NCBI GenBank assembly: GCA_965199915.1
Contig: OZ241348.1
Coordinates: forward strand, 496,001-560,000
Length of the DNA: 64,000 nucleotides
Source: VXYL01 sp965199915
GTDB taxonomy: Bacteria; Pseudomonadota; Gammaproteobacteria; Pseudomonadales; Azotimanducaceae
Direction of reading: 5' to 3'
Shown: positions 55,866-64,000 of the stretch, piece by piece
How positions within the stretch are numbered: position 1 is the first letter of the stretch
How the letters are laid out: each line of letters begins with the position of its first letter
The notes under the pieces: model-generated
Told to the model about the DNA's origin: nothing
The model's input: the letters and a program-made list of their open reading frames with translations, nothing else
The model's database searches: none
Program-made: the position numbers and the translations under genes

Positions 55866-56786
55866 TCACGACGGATGGCGGCCCGCCGAACGTCGCAGCG
55901 CAGCCTCCAACTGTGCAACGCGAGCCTCGGCGGCCGCGCGGGCGGCCGCTTCCCGTTCGGCACGGGCTTCAGCGGTCTTGCGTTGCGCGGCCTCCTGCCT
56001 GGCGTGGGCGTCGGACCGCTCGGCGGCTGCCTGGGCCCGCTTGGCAGACGCCTGGGCCCGCGTGACGGCTGCTTGGGCCTGCTTGGCGGACGCTTGGGCC
56101 TGCGTGACGGCTGCCTGGGCCTGCTTGGCAGACGCTTGGGCCCGCTCGACGGAAGCCTCGACTTCAGACCGATGCGGGACATCCCTGCCCGTCGCCGCGT
56201 CGCGGAAGCGGAGCAGCTCGCCGTCCACGCGCACGTCCAAGCCCAGCACCTCGCTGCGGATCGTCCGCCCGCCCTTCGCCAGTTGCCACGGTAGCGGCAT
56301 GTACTCGCCGTCGGCCAGCTTGAGCCCTTGCAGGCGCGGCGTGCCGGGCGGGTACACGCCGCCCTTCGGGTCGAACATCCAGTACTCCGGCACCCCGATC
56401 GCCGCGTAGCGGCGCCGCTTGTGGTCCCGATCCTTCTTCTGCGTGCTGGGCGACGCCACCTCCAGCACCCAGTCCGGCGGCTTGCCCTCCACCCAGACGA
56501 AATAGCTTGAGCGGTTGCGCGTTCCCAATCCGAGCGCCACCAGCACGTCCGGCGCGATCTTGTTGTCCTTGTTCCCGCGTTCGGGGTACATCAGGATGTC
56601 CGCCGCCACCAGCGCCGTCGGGAGCGCCGCCCGGAGGTCGCCGGTGGCGTTCATGATGGCGTTCGCCTGCCACATGTTCTCCGCCATCGGCTTACCGTCC
56701 GAGCAGGGGTAGAAGACGTCGTCCGCGGGGGCGGCGGGGACGTTCGAGGCGGCTGCGGCGGCCGCGGCCGGCGGGGGCGTTGGCAT
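55866..56786 (-). CDS. Uma2-family putative endonuclease with heptad-repeat tail
   Basis: 306 residues from ATG 56786. After an Ala-rich lead, residues ~25-190 are the Uma2 (DUF820) PD-(D/E)XK fold: LVAADILMYPERGNKDNKIAPD (Asp), PPDWVLEVASPSTQKKDRDHK (Glu-x-Ala in place of ExK, common in the family) and YAAIGVPEYWMFDP. The C-terminal ~100 residues are a coiled coil of near-identical 11-residue units (QASAKQAQAAV), encoded by tandem ~33-bp repeats at about 56020-56160. Uma2 genes are numerous in cyanobacteria and other genomes and of unknown role. A second one seems to begin at the window's right edge. Confidence 0.8.
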   Translation of the reverse strand: MPTPPPAAAAAAASNVPAAPADDVFYPCSDGKPMAENMWQANAIMNATGDLRAALPTALVAADILMYPERGNKDNKIAPDVLVALGLGTRNRSSYFVWVEGKPPDWVLEVASPSTQKKDRDHKRRRYAAIGVPEYWMFDPKGGVYPPGTPRLQGLKLADGEYMPLPWQLAKGGRTIRSEVLGLDVRVDGELLRFRDAATGRDVPHRSEVEASVERAQASAKQAQAAVTQAQASAKQAQAAVTRAQASAKRAQAAAERSDAHARQEAAQRKTAEARAEREAAARAAAEARVAQLEAALRRSAGRHPS

Positions 56787-57269
56787 GTGTCGGTTCTCCG
56801 TGGTGGCTGGCGGGCGCGGCCGTATCCCGCGCGGGTGGCAAAAGTAGCATAGTCCTTCACGGCCGGTGCCGTGCCTTTGTTGATTTCCCACGCGGTCGGG
56901 CACGGGCTCGGCGGACAGTGTTTCAGGCTCGAAAGCGTCTGTATGTAGGAGAATCGCCCGATGTGGGGTTTTTTTAGGAAAATCTCCACTCCGCGAAAAC
57001 GTCCGCGATCGTCGCTCGGCGGATGACGAAACTTGGCTCCGGTTGGTCGTCGTCCAGACGCAAAACGGTCATGGCGCGGTCGCAGACGCAGCCGGTGCCC
57101 AATCCGCAGGCGGGCCTGCTGATCAAGGGTCTTGACAAGAACGTCCAAGTGCTGCCAATGTTGTAGGTGGATCGAGGGGGCGGTCATGCAGCGAGACGTT
57201 TTTCGGTTTGAACAGTGCCAAGGCGCGGGAGCGCCTCCCGTAGCTGATGTCCATGTTGGCACGGTTTTT

Positions 57270-57319
<50 letters not shown>

Positions 57320-57574
57320 CACCACCCCCTTCGCCGCTTTTCTGCGGGCCTGCTGAGCCCGAGCCAACGCGGCTCTCCGCCTAGCTTCGTCGCACCGCAA
57401 AGCCCGCGCCAGCCGCGCGGGCGCGGTGCCCATGCCTTCCCGCCACCTGCGGCGGGGCTTTCACATCAACTTCCGCAATCGGCGTCGGCCGCGTCTTGGC
57501 CGCGGGCGTTGCACGTTCCTTGCGCGGCGTCTGCACCGTTTGCGCAGACCAACAACCCGGAGGCTCGCTGAAAC

Positions 57575-58399
57575 ATGGACGACCATCGAATAGAACGGAT
57601 CACGCTGTACTTGGTGGTCTTGGCACTCGCCATCGCGGTTGGCTGGCTCGCGTTCAAGGTCAACAGCGCAGAGGTTCCGGAGGAGGTTCCGGTAGATCCC
57701 GTGGTGGTGGCGAGGTCGCTGGTTGATTGCGTTGACTGCGAGGAGCTCGAACAGCGCTTCGAGGCCGTTGACAATGCGTTGGGCGGTCTCGACCAGACGG
57801 TGTCCAATGCGGTTCGCAGCTTGGAGGGCTTGGAAGGGCGCATTGCCGACGCCGTATCCAGCAAGCTGCTGGCGGAGGGATGTCAAGTGACGAAAGCGCC
57901 TGAGGAGTGCGTGGACGCCGTGCCGCCGCCGATGCCGCCGATCACGGTGAACTCGAAGTTCACCTTCCTTTACGAGAACGCCCGTCTGAACGAGGAGGGC
58001 GAAGTCGCTAGGAACAGTGTCGGCGTGAAGCTGGCGCCTCGACACCTCAAGCGTCTCGAACTTCTCACCAACGCTTTCAAACCCTGCCACCGGGCGGACG
58101 CCCCCGTCGAGTTCGAGGTGGCTGGTTACTCAAGCACCGCGGAGTTCCTTGTTCAACCGGACGGTAGCCCAATGGACAGATCCGACGAATTGAACATCAA
58201 GACGGCGAATCTGCGTGCCCAGATCGTCGGCGAGTACTTGAAGGAACGCTTTGAAGTGACGACCAAAGAGTGGCCGGGAGATCGCGACTTGGAGCGTCCG
58301 TATGTGGACAACGCTCAACCGGGCGTGGCTCAGCAGGCGCTGAACCGGACGGTGTTGATAGAGCTCAAGAGCGCAGGTACATGCGACTTGGGGCCATGA
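57575..58399 (+). CDS. membrane-anchored OmpA/MotB-like protein
   Basis: 274 residues. One N-terminal membrane helix (ITLYLVVLALAIAVGWLAF, about 9-27) is followed by a coiled periplasmic section with a CVDC motif. The C-terminal ~140 residues resemble an OmpA-like peptidoglycan-binding domain: FEVAGYSSTAEF, RSDELNIKTANLRAQIVGEYL and QALNRTVLIELKSAG match the beta-alpha-beta order with the conserved N-x-x-L-S/T-x-x-R-A region. It is the first gene of a four-gene run continuing with a membrane protein, a metzincin and an LRR protein, suggesting a surface apparatus. Confidence 0.65.
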   Translation: MDDHRIERITLYLVVLALAIAVGWLAFKVNSAEVPEEVPVDPVVVARSLVDCVDCEELEQRFEAVDNALGGLDQTVSNAVRSLEGLEGRIADAVSSKLLAEGCQVTKAPEECVDAVPPPMPPITVNSKFTFLYENARLNEEGEVARNSVGVKLAPRHLKRLELLTNAFKPCHRADAPVEFEVAGYSSTAEFLVQPDGSPMDRSDELNIKTANLRAQIVGEYLKERFEVTTKEWPGDRDLERPYVDNAQPGVAQQALNRTVLIELKSAGTCDLGP

Positions 58400-58460
58400 A
58401 TAGCGCGGCGATTGGCCCGACTCGCCCGCTTGGAGGGGGGATGGGATCGTGAGGTGTGAG

Positions 58461-59213
58461 ATGGCGCGGCAGGCTGGTGTCGTGGTGCTTGTGGTGGTGG
58501 GTTTGCTCGGTGCCGCTTGGACCGCGCAGCCCCACGCCGACCGGCAAGTCTTCAGTTGCCAATCCGCCGAGGGGTTGGCAGTGGACGCTGCGCCGGAACA
58601 GTCCGGCCTGCGCGGGTGGTTCGACGGCGTGCTGGACCGATGCGCTTGTCGGAACGACCGCAGCCTGTTTGCCCTGCCGGGTTGTTTCGCGAAAAATCTC
58701 CTCGATCCGTGCAACCGCAGTGATAGTGGGCCTGTCAGTCTTGTGATTCTTGCGGTCTTCTTCGCGGTCCTCATGCGGCAGACCGCCTTGGGATACCGAA
58801 AGAACTTGCGCCTCTCGTTCGCCCTGTTTCTGATCCTGTTCTTGGGCGCGACGGTCTTCAGCTTCACCGTCGTGCGTAAGGGCGATTTCTTGGATGCCTT
58901 GGAGGCCGATTTCCTCTTGATCCTCTTGGCCAGCGCGTTCTTCGGCGGCGTGCTCGCCTTCTGGACGAGGTATGTGCTGGACCTGCTGGTGGTGGCCGCC
59001 GGCGCTTCTTTGCTGGCGTTTCTCACCCTTCGCGCCGATCTGCAGAGCATACGGACGCCTCTGATTGTTGTCGCAGGGATAGCGGGCGGCCTTTGGCTCC
59101 ACTGGCGGCGCGACCACCGGCAGAAGCGGCAAGCGTCCGCCGGCGGGCAGGACCAGCCCGCGGCCCATGGGACGGCATACACCAAGGCGTCAAAGGAGAG
59201 AGCGAATGATTGA
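58461..59213 (+). CDS. integral membrane protein of unknown function
   Basis: 250 residues from ATG 58461 (GAGGTGTGAG upstream; GTG 58449 is the alternative). A signal-like first helix precedes a cysteine-rich loop (about 30-85 with VFSCQ, RCACRN, PGCF and DPCNR), then about five membrane helices and a basic C-terminal tail. The paired cysteines in the first loop suggest a disulfide-stabilised periplasmic domain. The stop overlaps the metalloprotease start. No family is recognised. Confidence 0.6.
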   Translation: MARQAGVVVLVVVGLLGAAWTAQPHADRQVFSCQSAEGLAVDAAPEQSGLRGWFDGVLDRCACRNDRSLFALPGCFAKNLLDPCNRSDSGPVSLVILAVFFAVLMRQTALGYRKNLRLSFALFLILFLGATVFSFTVVRKGDFLDALEADFLLILLASAFFGGVLAFWTRYVLDLLVVAAGASLLAFLTLRADLQSIRTPLIVVAGIAGGLWLHWRRDHRQKRQASAGGQDQPAAHGTAYTKASKERAND

Positions 59214-60519
59214 GGGCAAAGGGTTGCGGGGCGAGAAAGCCGCAGGCGGCCCCATGGCGCGCTTTGCGCTCGGCGCCGTCGCCTTGGGACTGGCCGGTGG
59301 GATCCATGCCGCCGGCCTCTTTCTGCCGGTTGCCCCCGCTGGCGCGGCCGCGGACGTTGCGCCCGGTGCGAGATCTGTCCCGGCGCGGCAGGGCGCGTCG
59401 ACGGTTCCCGATGCGTGGGAGCGGCGGGTGCGGATCGCCCGGCACGAATTGACCACGGCGCACGCCGATGTCGAGACGACTGGCGCGGGACGCCTGCTCC
59501 TCAACGTGCGGGACGGCGCCCGCCTCGACGTGGTTGTGGAGCGAACGGCGCCAACCCGGTGGGGCTACTCCCTTTCCGGCCGCGTTGTCGGCGGCGGCGC
59601 GGGATTCGCGACGCTGGTGGTGCATGACGAGGCCGTGGCTGGCTCCATCTGGACGCCGGACTCCGCCTACGAACTCGCCTATCTTGGGGGCGGCGTCCAC
59701 GCCTTGCGCGACGTGACCAACGCACCGCCCGCGGAGTGCGGGGGTGCGTTGCCCTCCGAGCTTGCCGCCGGCGGGCGTAGCGGACCAAGCGCTCAACAGG
59801 GTGGTGCTGACGTTGCCGACGATGGTTCCGTGGTGGACATTCTGGTGGTTTGGACGCCGGCGGTGGAAGAGAAGCACGGTGGCGAGCCGCAAACATTGTC
59901 CGCAATCGACATGGCCGTTGCCTACACCAACGACGCCTTTGAGCGGAGCGGCGCCTTTGTGTCTTTGAATCTCGTGGGCGCGGAGAAAGTGGACTATTTG
60001 GAGGTGACTGGAGGAGACAATCTCTACACCAACCTAAATCGGCTTGCAGACCCCGACGATGGCTACATGGACGGCATACATGACCGGCGGAATGCCTTGG
60101 GTGCTGACTTGGTCTACTTGCTGATTGCAAGGGGCCGTAGCTTAGCGCAAGTGCTAGGCCCTTTCGCTACGGGGACGGCTTCGGCGTTCGCACATGAAGT
60201 TGGTCACAACTTTGGGATCTTGCACGAACGCCACGAATTTACGGGGACGTCTTTGGTCGGATACAGACACGGCTTCACGACAAGAGACTGCTTAATTTCC
60301 ATAATGTCGTATGGTATAGAGTGCAGCGGTCACCGCAGTCGCCTCCGGATACCTTTCTACGCTTCGCCCTGGCGCTACAGTCCCCGAGGCGGCCGTGCGC
60401 TTGGGGTGTCCAGATTCTCCAAGGAGCGGGGTGCCCGCGGCCCGGCTGACGCGGTTCTGACCCTGAATCGAAACGGCCACCGCGTCGCCATCAGGCGGCC
60501 AAGCCGCAACGGGGAGTGA
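59206..60519 (+). CDS. secreted metzincin-type zinc metalloprotease
   Basis: 437 residues from ATG 59206 (GGAGAG site), overlapping the previous gene by 8 bases. A hydrophobic export segment (about 16-45) is followed by a propeptide-like region without a Cys switch. The catalytic domain (about 200-400) has AFAHEVGHNFGILHERH (about 327-343), the extended HEXXHXXGXXH zinc site with all three His, and the Met-turn SIMSYG (about 365). This places it with M12/reprolysin-like proteases. Its stop overlaps the GTG of the LRR gene (GTGA), so protease and LRR protein are translationally coupled. Confidence 0.85.
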   Translation: MIEGKGLRGEKAAGGPMARFALGAVALGLAGGIHAAGLFLPVAPAGAAADVAPGARSVPARQGASTVPDAWERRVRIARHELTTAHADVETTGAGRLLLNVRDGARLDVVVERTAPTRWGYSLSGRVVGGGAGFATLVVHDEAVAGSIWTPDSAYELAYLGGGVHALRDVTNAPPAECGGALPSELAAGGRSGPSAQQGGADVADDGSVVDILVVWTPAVEEKHGGEPQTLSAIDMAVAYTNDAFERSGAFVSLNLVGAEKVDYLEVTGGDNLYTNLNRLADPDDGYMDGIHDRRNALGADLVYLLIARGRSLAQVLGPFATGTASAFAHEVGHNFGILHERHEFTGTSLVGYRHGFTTRDCLISIMSYGIECSGHRSRLRIPFYASPWRYSPRGGRALGVSRFSKERGARGPADAVLTLNRNGHRVAIRRPSRNGE

Positions 60520-63500
60520 GGGTGGCGATCGCGTTGGACAGATTGGCGCGCGGCAAGGCGCGGCGCGTCCTGCTGCTGGCTGCCTTGGCCGCCGCGCCGC
60601 TGGCGGCGGCGGAGCCGGCCTTGCCCTCGCCAAACGCCAGCGAAGCGGACGATTCCGAGACGCTGGTGGACATTCCCGACGCGGTCCTCCGCAAGGCGGT
60701 TGAGGCGGCGCTGGACAAGGCGGCGGGCGACCCGATCACCCGCGGCGAGATGGCGGACTTGAGAACGCTCCGGGTGGAAGGTGTGCGGCAACTGACGGGG
60801 ATCGAATACGCGATCAACTTGAGGACCCTTCGCTTGTCAGACGGTGCGATCTCGGACGTGTCGCGCTTGGCGGACCTGACGTCGCTCAGGTACCTCTATC
60901 TGTACGGCAACGAAATCCGCGAGCTTGGCCCGCTGGCGGACCTGACGGCGCTGACGACGCTCTGGCTGGAGAACAACGCGATCACGGACGTTGCCCCGCT
61001 GGCGGGCATGGCGTCGTTGACGTCTCTCGACTTGAGCGACAACGCGATCACGGACGTTGCCCCCTTGGCGGGCCTGACGTCGCTCAGGTACCTCTATCTG
61101 TCCAACAACGAAATCCGCGAGCTTGGCCCGCTGGCGGACATGACGGCGCTGGCGTTGCTCTCTCTGCACGACAACGCCATTTCCGACCTGTCGCCGCTGG
61201 CGGGCCTGACGTCGCTGACGCACCTCTATCTTTACAACAACGCGATCACGGACGTTGCCCCTCTGGCGGGCATGACGGCGCTGACGTACCTCGGTCTGAG
61301 CGGCAACGAAATCCGCGAGCTGCGCCCGCTGGCGGACATGACGTCGCTGACGTCGCTCTCGCTGCACAGCAACGAAATCTCCGACGTGTCGCCGCTGGCG
61401 GACATGACGGCGCTGACGTCGCTCTCGCTGTCCAGCAACGAAATCTCCGACGTGTCGCCGCTGGCGGGCATGACGGCGCTGACGTCTCTCAAACTCGCTG
61501 GAAACGAGATCACGGACATCGTGCCGCTTGTGGCGAACGACGGTTTAGGTGAAGGTGATTCTGTCGATCTGCGAAACAACCCCCTCGGAAAGAGTTCTCG
61601 CGAAGCGCACATTCCCACGCTCCGTCAACGCGGCGTGGAAGTGCAATTCACCACATTCGATCTGCCGGAGATACCGGATGCCGGACTCCGCCGAGCATTT
61701 GAGTGGGCGCTTGCAGTTTATCGCTACACCAGCGCCACTACTATGACAGGCCTTGACGCATCCAATCGCGGCATTGAGGATTTGACTGGCATTGCAGGGG
61801 CCGCGGACTTGCGTGGTCTCCTCTTGGAACGAAACAAAATCACGGATATCACACCCTTGGCCGAACTTCGTCTGTCCGCGCTGACGCTGGCGTACAACAT
61901 GGTCGAGGACTGGACACCACTGGCCGCTATGGATTCCCTCCGAAGCCTGGCCTTGGACGGCAATTCGCTTCGCGATTTGCCGCCGCTTCCTCCGAATGTG
62001 TTGTATCTGTATCTGTCCGACAATTCCATTTCGGACATCACTTCCTTGGCGGACTTGTGGCGTTTGAGCGTGTTGGACATCAACGGCAACGCGATCACGT
62101 CCCTCGCGCCTTTGGCTGGACATCGCTACTTGCGGTACCTGCATGTCAGCGACAACGAAGTTGCGGACATCTCCCCCTTGAACTTCGAGCCGCTGTGGGA
62201 ACTCCATTTGCGCAACAACGCCGTGCGGGATCTCTCGCCGCTGCTGAACGCCGAGTCGCTGCTGATGGTGGACGCGCGGCGCAACCCGCTGGCGGACGAC
62301 GCCTTGGCGGTCTTGGACACCCTGCGCGAACGGCGCGTCACCGTGCTGGCGGGGGAGACGGTGCCGTACTTCCCCGCCACCGGCGGTAGCCGCCAGGGCT
62401 TCGCGCGCATCGTCAATCGGAGCGGCGAGGACGGGCACGTGTTCATTGAGGCGGTGGACGACGCCGGCGTTCGCGCCCGGCGGGTGCGCTTGGACGTGGG
62501 GGCCCGCCGGGCGGTCCACTTCAACTCGGACGACTTGGAGCGCGGCAACGCGGCCAAGGGGCTCTCCGGCGGCGTCGGCGCGCCGACCGCCGGGGACTGG
62601 CGGCTGTCCGTGGTTTCCGCGCTGGATGTGGAGGTGCTGTCCTACATCCGCACGCAGGACGGCTTCGTCACCGCCATGCACGACGTGGCGGCGGACGCGA
62701 TGGTTCCCTTCTTCAACCCGGGCGGCAACGAGAGCCAGCGCAGCATCCTGCGGGTGGTCAACACCGAGGCGGAGCCGGCGAAGTGGACGACGGGCGGCTA
62801 CGACGACCGCGGCGTCTGGCATCCGATGGCGGGTTCGCTGCTGGTGCGCCCGCAGCATGCGCTCACGCTCACGGCCCAAGCGCTTGAAGGCGTACACGGC
62901 CTTGGCGACGGCCAGGGCAAGTGGCGGTTGCGGGCGCGCGGCTTCCCGTGGTTCGCCATGAGCCTGTTGGAGAGCCCCACCGGGCATCTGGTGAACCTCT
63001 CCACGGCGCCGGACAACGCGACGCCGCTGGCGGATGGCGGCGCGATGCACCGGCTGCCGTTGTTTCCGGCGGCGGGCGGCGCGCGCCAAGGATTCGCGCG
63101 GGTGATCAACCGTTCCTATTCCGGGGGCGAGGTGGCGATCGTGGCCGTGGACGACGAGGGCGTCCGTTCCGGCCCGGTGCGGCTGACGATGCGCCCGCGG
63201 CGTGCGGCGCATTTCAACTCGGCGGACTTGGAAGGCGGCAACGCCGCCAAGGGGCTGGACGGCGGGGTGGGCGTCGGCGCGGGCGACTGGCGCCTCGAGG
63301 TGGCGTCCGAACTGGAGCTGATGGTGCTTTCCTACGCCCGCACGGCGGACGGCTTCCTCACCAGCCTGCACGACCTGGCGCCTGTGGCCGACGACGGCGG
63401 CCACCGCGTGGTGTTCTTCAACCCGGGCCGGAACACCGGGCAGGTGAGCAAGCTGCGGCTGATCAACGACGGCGAGCGGGCGGCGACGGCGACCGTCACC

Positions 63501-63740
63501 GGCATCGACGACCACGGGAACGGCTCGGGGACGGTGACGCTCACGGTGCCGGCCGGTTCGGCGCTCACGTTCACGTCCGCCGAGCTTGAGGCGGGCGGCG
63601 AGGGACTGGCCGGCCGTCTTGGCCGTGGCAGCGGCAAGTGGCGGCTGCGGGTGCGTTCGGACGCGCCGATCGCCGTGATGAGCCTGCTGGAGACGCCAAG
63701 CGGCCACTTGACCAACGTTTCAACGGGCACCGCGGACTAA
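60516..63740 (+). CDS. large secreted leucine-rich-repeat protein
   Basis: About 1074 residues from GTG 60516 (GTG 60522 also possible). A signal peptide (RRVLLLAALAAAPLAAAEP) is followed by a first array of ~12 SDS22/internalin-type 22-residue repeats (LTSLRYLYLYGNEIRELGPLAD pattern), encoded by near-identical 66-bp units at about 60830-61560. A second, more diverged array follows (about 61760-62310). The last ~450 residues hold three related ~125-residue beta-rich modules, each with GFARIVNRS, AVHFNSDDLE, GNAAKGL and SYIRTQDGFVTAMHD type motifs. It looks like a surface binding protein; the coupled upstream metzincin may process it. Confidence 0.85.
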   Translation: MRVAIALDRLARGKARRVLLLAALAAAPLAAAEPALPSPNASEADDSETLVDIPDAVLRKAVEAALDKAAGDPITRGEMADLRTLRVEGVRQLTGIEYAINLRTLRLSDGAISDVSRLADLTSLRYLYLYGNEIRELGPLADLTALTTLWLENNAITDVAPLAGMASLTSLDLSDNAITDVAPLAGLTSLRYLYLSNNEIRELGPLADMTALALLSLHDNAISDLSPLAGLTSLTHLYLYNNAITDVAPLAGMTALTYLGLSGNEIRELRPLADMTSLTSLSLHSNEISDVSPLADMTALTSLSLSSNEISDVSPLAGMTALTSLKLAGNEITDIVPLVANDGLGEGDSVDLRNNPLGKSSREAHIPTLRQRGVEVQFTTFDLPEIPDAGLRRAFEWALAVYRYTSATTMTGLDASNRGIEDLTGIAGAADLRGLLLERNKITDITPLAELRLSALTLAYNMVEDWTPLAAMDSLRSLALDGNSLRDLPPLPPNVLYLYLSDNSISDITSLADLWRLSVLDINGNAITSLAPLAGHRYLRYLHVSDNEVADISPLNFEPLWELHLRNNAVRDLSPLLNAESLLMVDARRNPLADDALAVLDTLRERRVTVLAGETVPYFPATGGSRQGFARIVNRSGEDGHVFIEAVDDAGVRARRVRLDVGARRAVHFNSDDLERGNAAKGLSGGVGAPTAGDWRLSVVSALDVEVLSYIRTQDGFVTAMHDVAADAMVPFFNPGGNESQRSILRVVNTEAEPAKWTTGGYDDRGVWHPMAGSLLVRPQHALTLTAQALEGVHGLGDGQGKWRLRARGFPWFAMSLLESPTGHLVNLSTAPDNATPLADGGAMHRLPLFPAAGGARQGFARVINRSYSGGEVAIVAVDDEGVRSGPVRLTMRPRRAAHFNSADLEGGNAAKGLDGGVGVGAGDWRLEVASELELMVLSYARTADGFLTSLHDLAPVADDGGHRVVFFNPGRNTGQVSKLRLINDGERAATATVTGIDDHGNGSGTVTLTVPAGSALTFTSAELEAGGEGLAGRLGRGSGKWRLRVRSDAPIAVMSLLETPSGHLTNVSTGTAD

Positions 63741-63969
63741 ACGCCTTGATCGCCGAGATGGAGACGCCGAAGACGAGGACCTTTGACATGCCAACCGACA
63801 GCGCCACCGCCGCCTTGCCGCGCTATCGCTGTCCGCCGCCGCGTCTCCAATAAGACCGCCATTGAGGTTCCGCAGGGTTGGGGGTGTTCCCAACGGTGGG
63901 CCTAGGGACATTTGGACTCCGTGCGCCCAAGGGTGCGGGCGGTGCGACAAATTGCAGGTCAGTAACCGC

Positions 63970-64000
63970 TCACGGCGGCTGGCCGGCCTGCGAACGCCGT
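63970..64000 (-). CDS. C-terminal end of a second Uma2-like gene (cut by window edge)
   Basis: The last nine codons read RRSQAGQPP then stop, matching the C terminus of the Uma2 protein at 55.9 kb (RRSAGRHPS). The DNA beyond the stop (AGGTCAGTAACCGCTCACGG) also matches the 3' flank of that gene. Only the tail is visible. The gap 63741-63969 holds no gene I can support. Confidence 0.4.
   Translation of the reverse strand, partial: RRSQAGQPP

Noticed and set aside
56020..56160. CRISPR-like tandem repeats
   Set aside because: The ~33-bp units are contiguous, lack spacers and encode the in-frame heptad tail of the Uma2 protein.
60830..61560. Tandem 66-bp repeats as a satellite or CRISPR
   Set aside because: They are the in-frame 22-residue units of the LRR protein.

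Overview
The window is GC-rich (about 65% by eye), densely coded chromosomal DNA of a Gram-negative bacterium. A TonB-dependent receptor, an OmpA-like envelope protein, cobalamin-dependent methionine synthase and acyl-CoA dehydrogenase fit a proteobacterium or similar marine or host-associated lineage; the exact clade cannot be read from the sequence. I found no rRNA, tRNA or CRISPR array.

Layout. (1) 0-4.8 kb, minus strand: a polyamine/membrane operon, speD - lipoprotein-like - DUF350 membrane protein - membrane-fused SpeE, followed by a TerB-like gene. (2) 4.9-23.8 kb, housekeeping and surface genes: a large GT-C-like membrane protein, metH, two duplicated GT-C-like membrane proteins (the second with a 289-bp frameshifting deletion), a carboxypeptidase-regulatory-repeat protein whose 5' end lies in a MITE-like inverted-repeat element, a DUF4143 ATPase, a GH32 gene plus a stray GH32 fragment, a PhyH oxygenase and an FG-GAP/DsbD-N fusion. 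(3) 23.9-51.1 kb: a large defence island. (4) 51.2-56.8 kb: acyl-CoA dehydrogenase and TonB receptor (convergent, with hairpins between), a decayed Mrr-like endonuclease and an Uma2-family protein. (5) 57.5-63.7 kb: a four-gene envelope/secreted operon (OmpA-like, membrane protein, metzincin protease, leucine-rich-repeat protein). A second Uma2-like gene appears to start entering at the right edge.

The defence island is the most interesting part. Its outer frame is a helicase (XRE-HTH + SNF2 + DUF3883), a DUF1156 DNA methylase and a DUF499 ATPase, the three parts of the helicase-methylase-ATPase (Hma-type) anti-phage class, here split by about 14 kb between helicase and methylase. Inside are: a DUF4143 ATPase; two small coupled genes; an HTH-nucleotidyltransferase antitoxin gene with its HEPN partner cut off after about 33 codons; a Gabija pair (gajA, gajB) translationally coupled to a C5-cytosine methyltransferase; a convergent ParB-like plus endonuclease-like pair; a decayed second copy of the nucleotidyltransferase region; an unknown gene; an AbiJ-like gene cleanly interrupted by a complete IS1380-family element (4-bp target duplication TAAC); then methylase - AAA ATPase - TOPRIM - PIN - DUF499 ATPase - SMUG1-type glycosylase in one tightly packed run. 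The Gabija/methyltransferase/endonuclease block is bounded by the two nucleotidyltransferase repeats, which looks like nested insertion into an older toxin-antitoxin locus. Three promoters in the island share a TTTGATAG box just upstream of a TTGAC-type -35.
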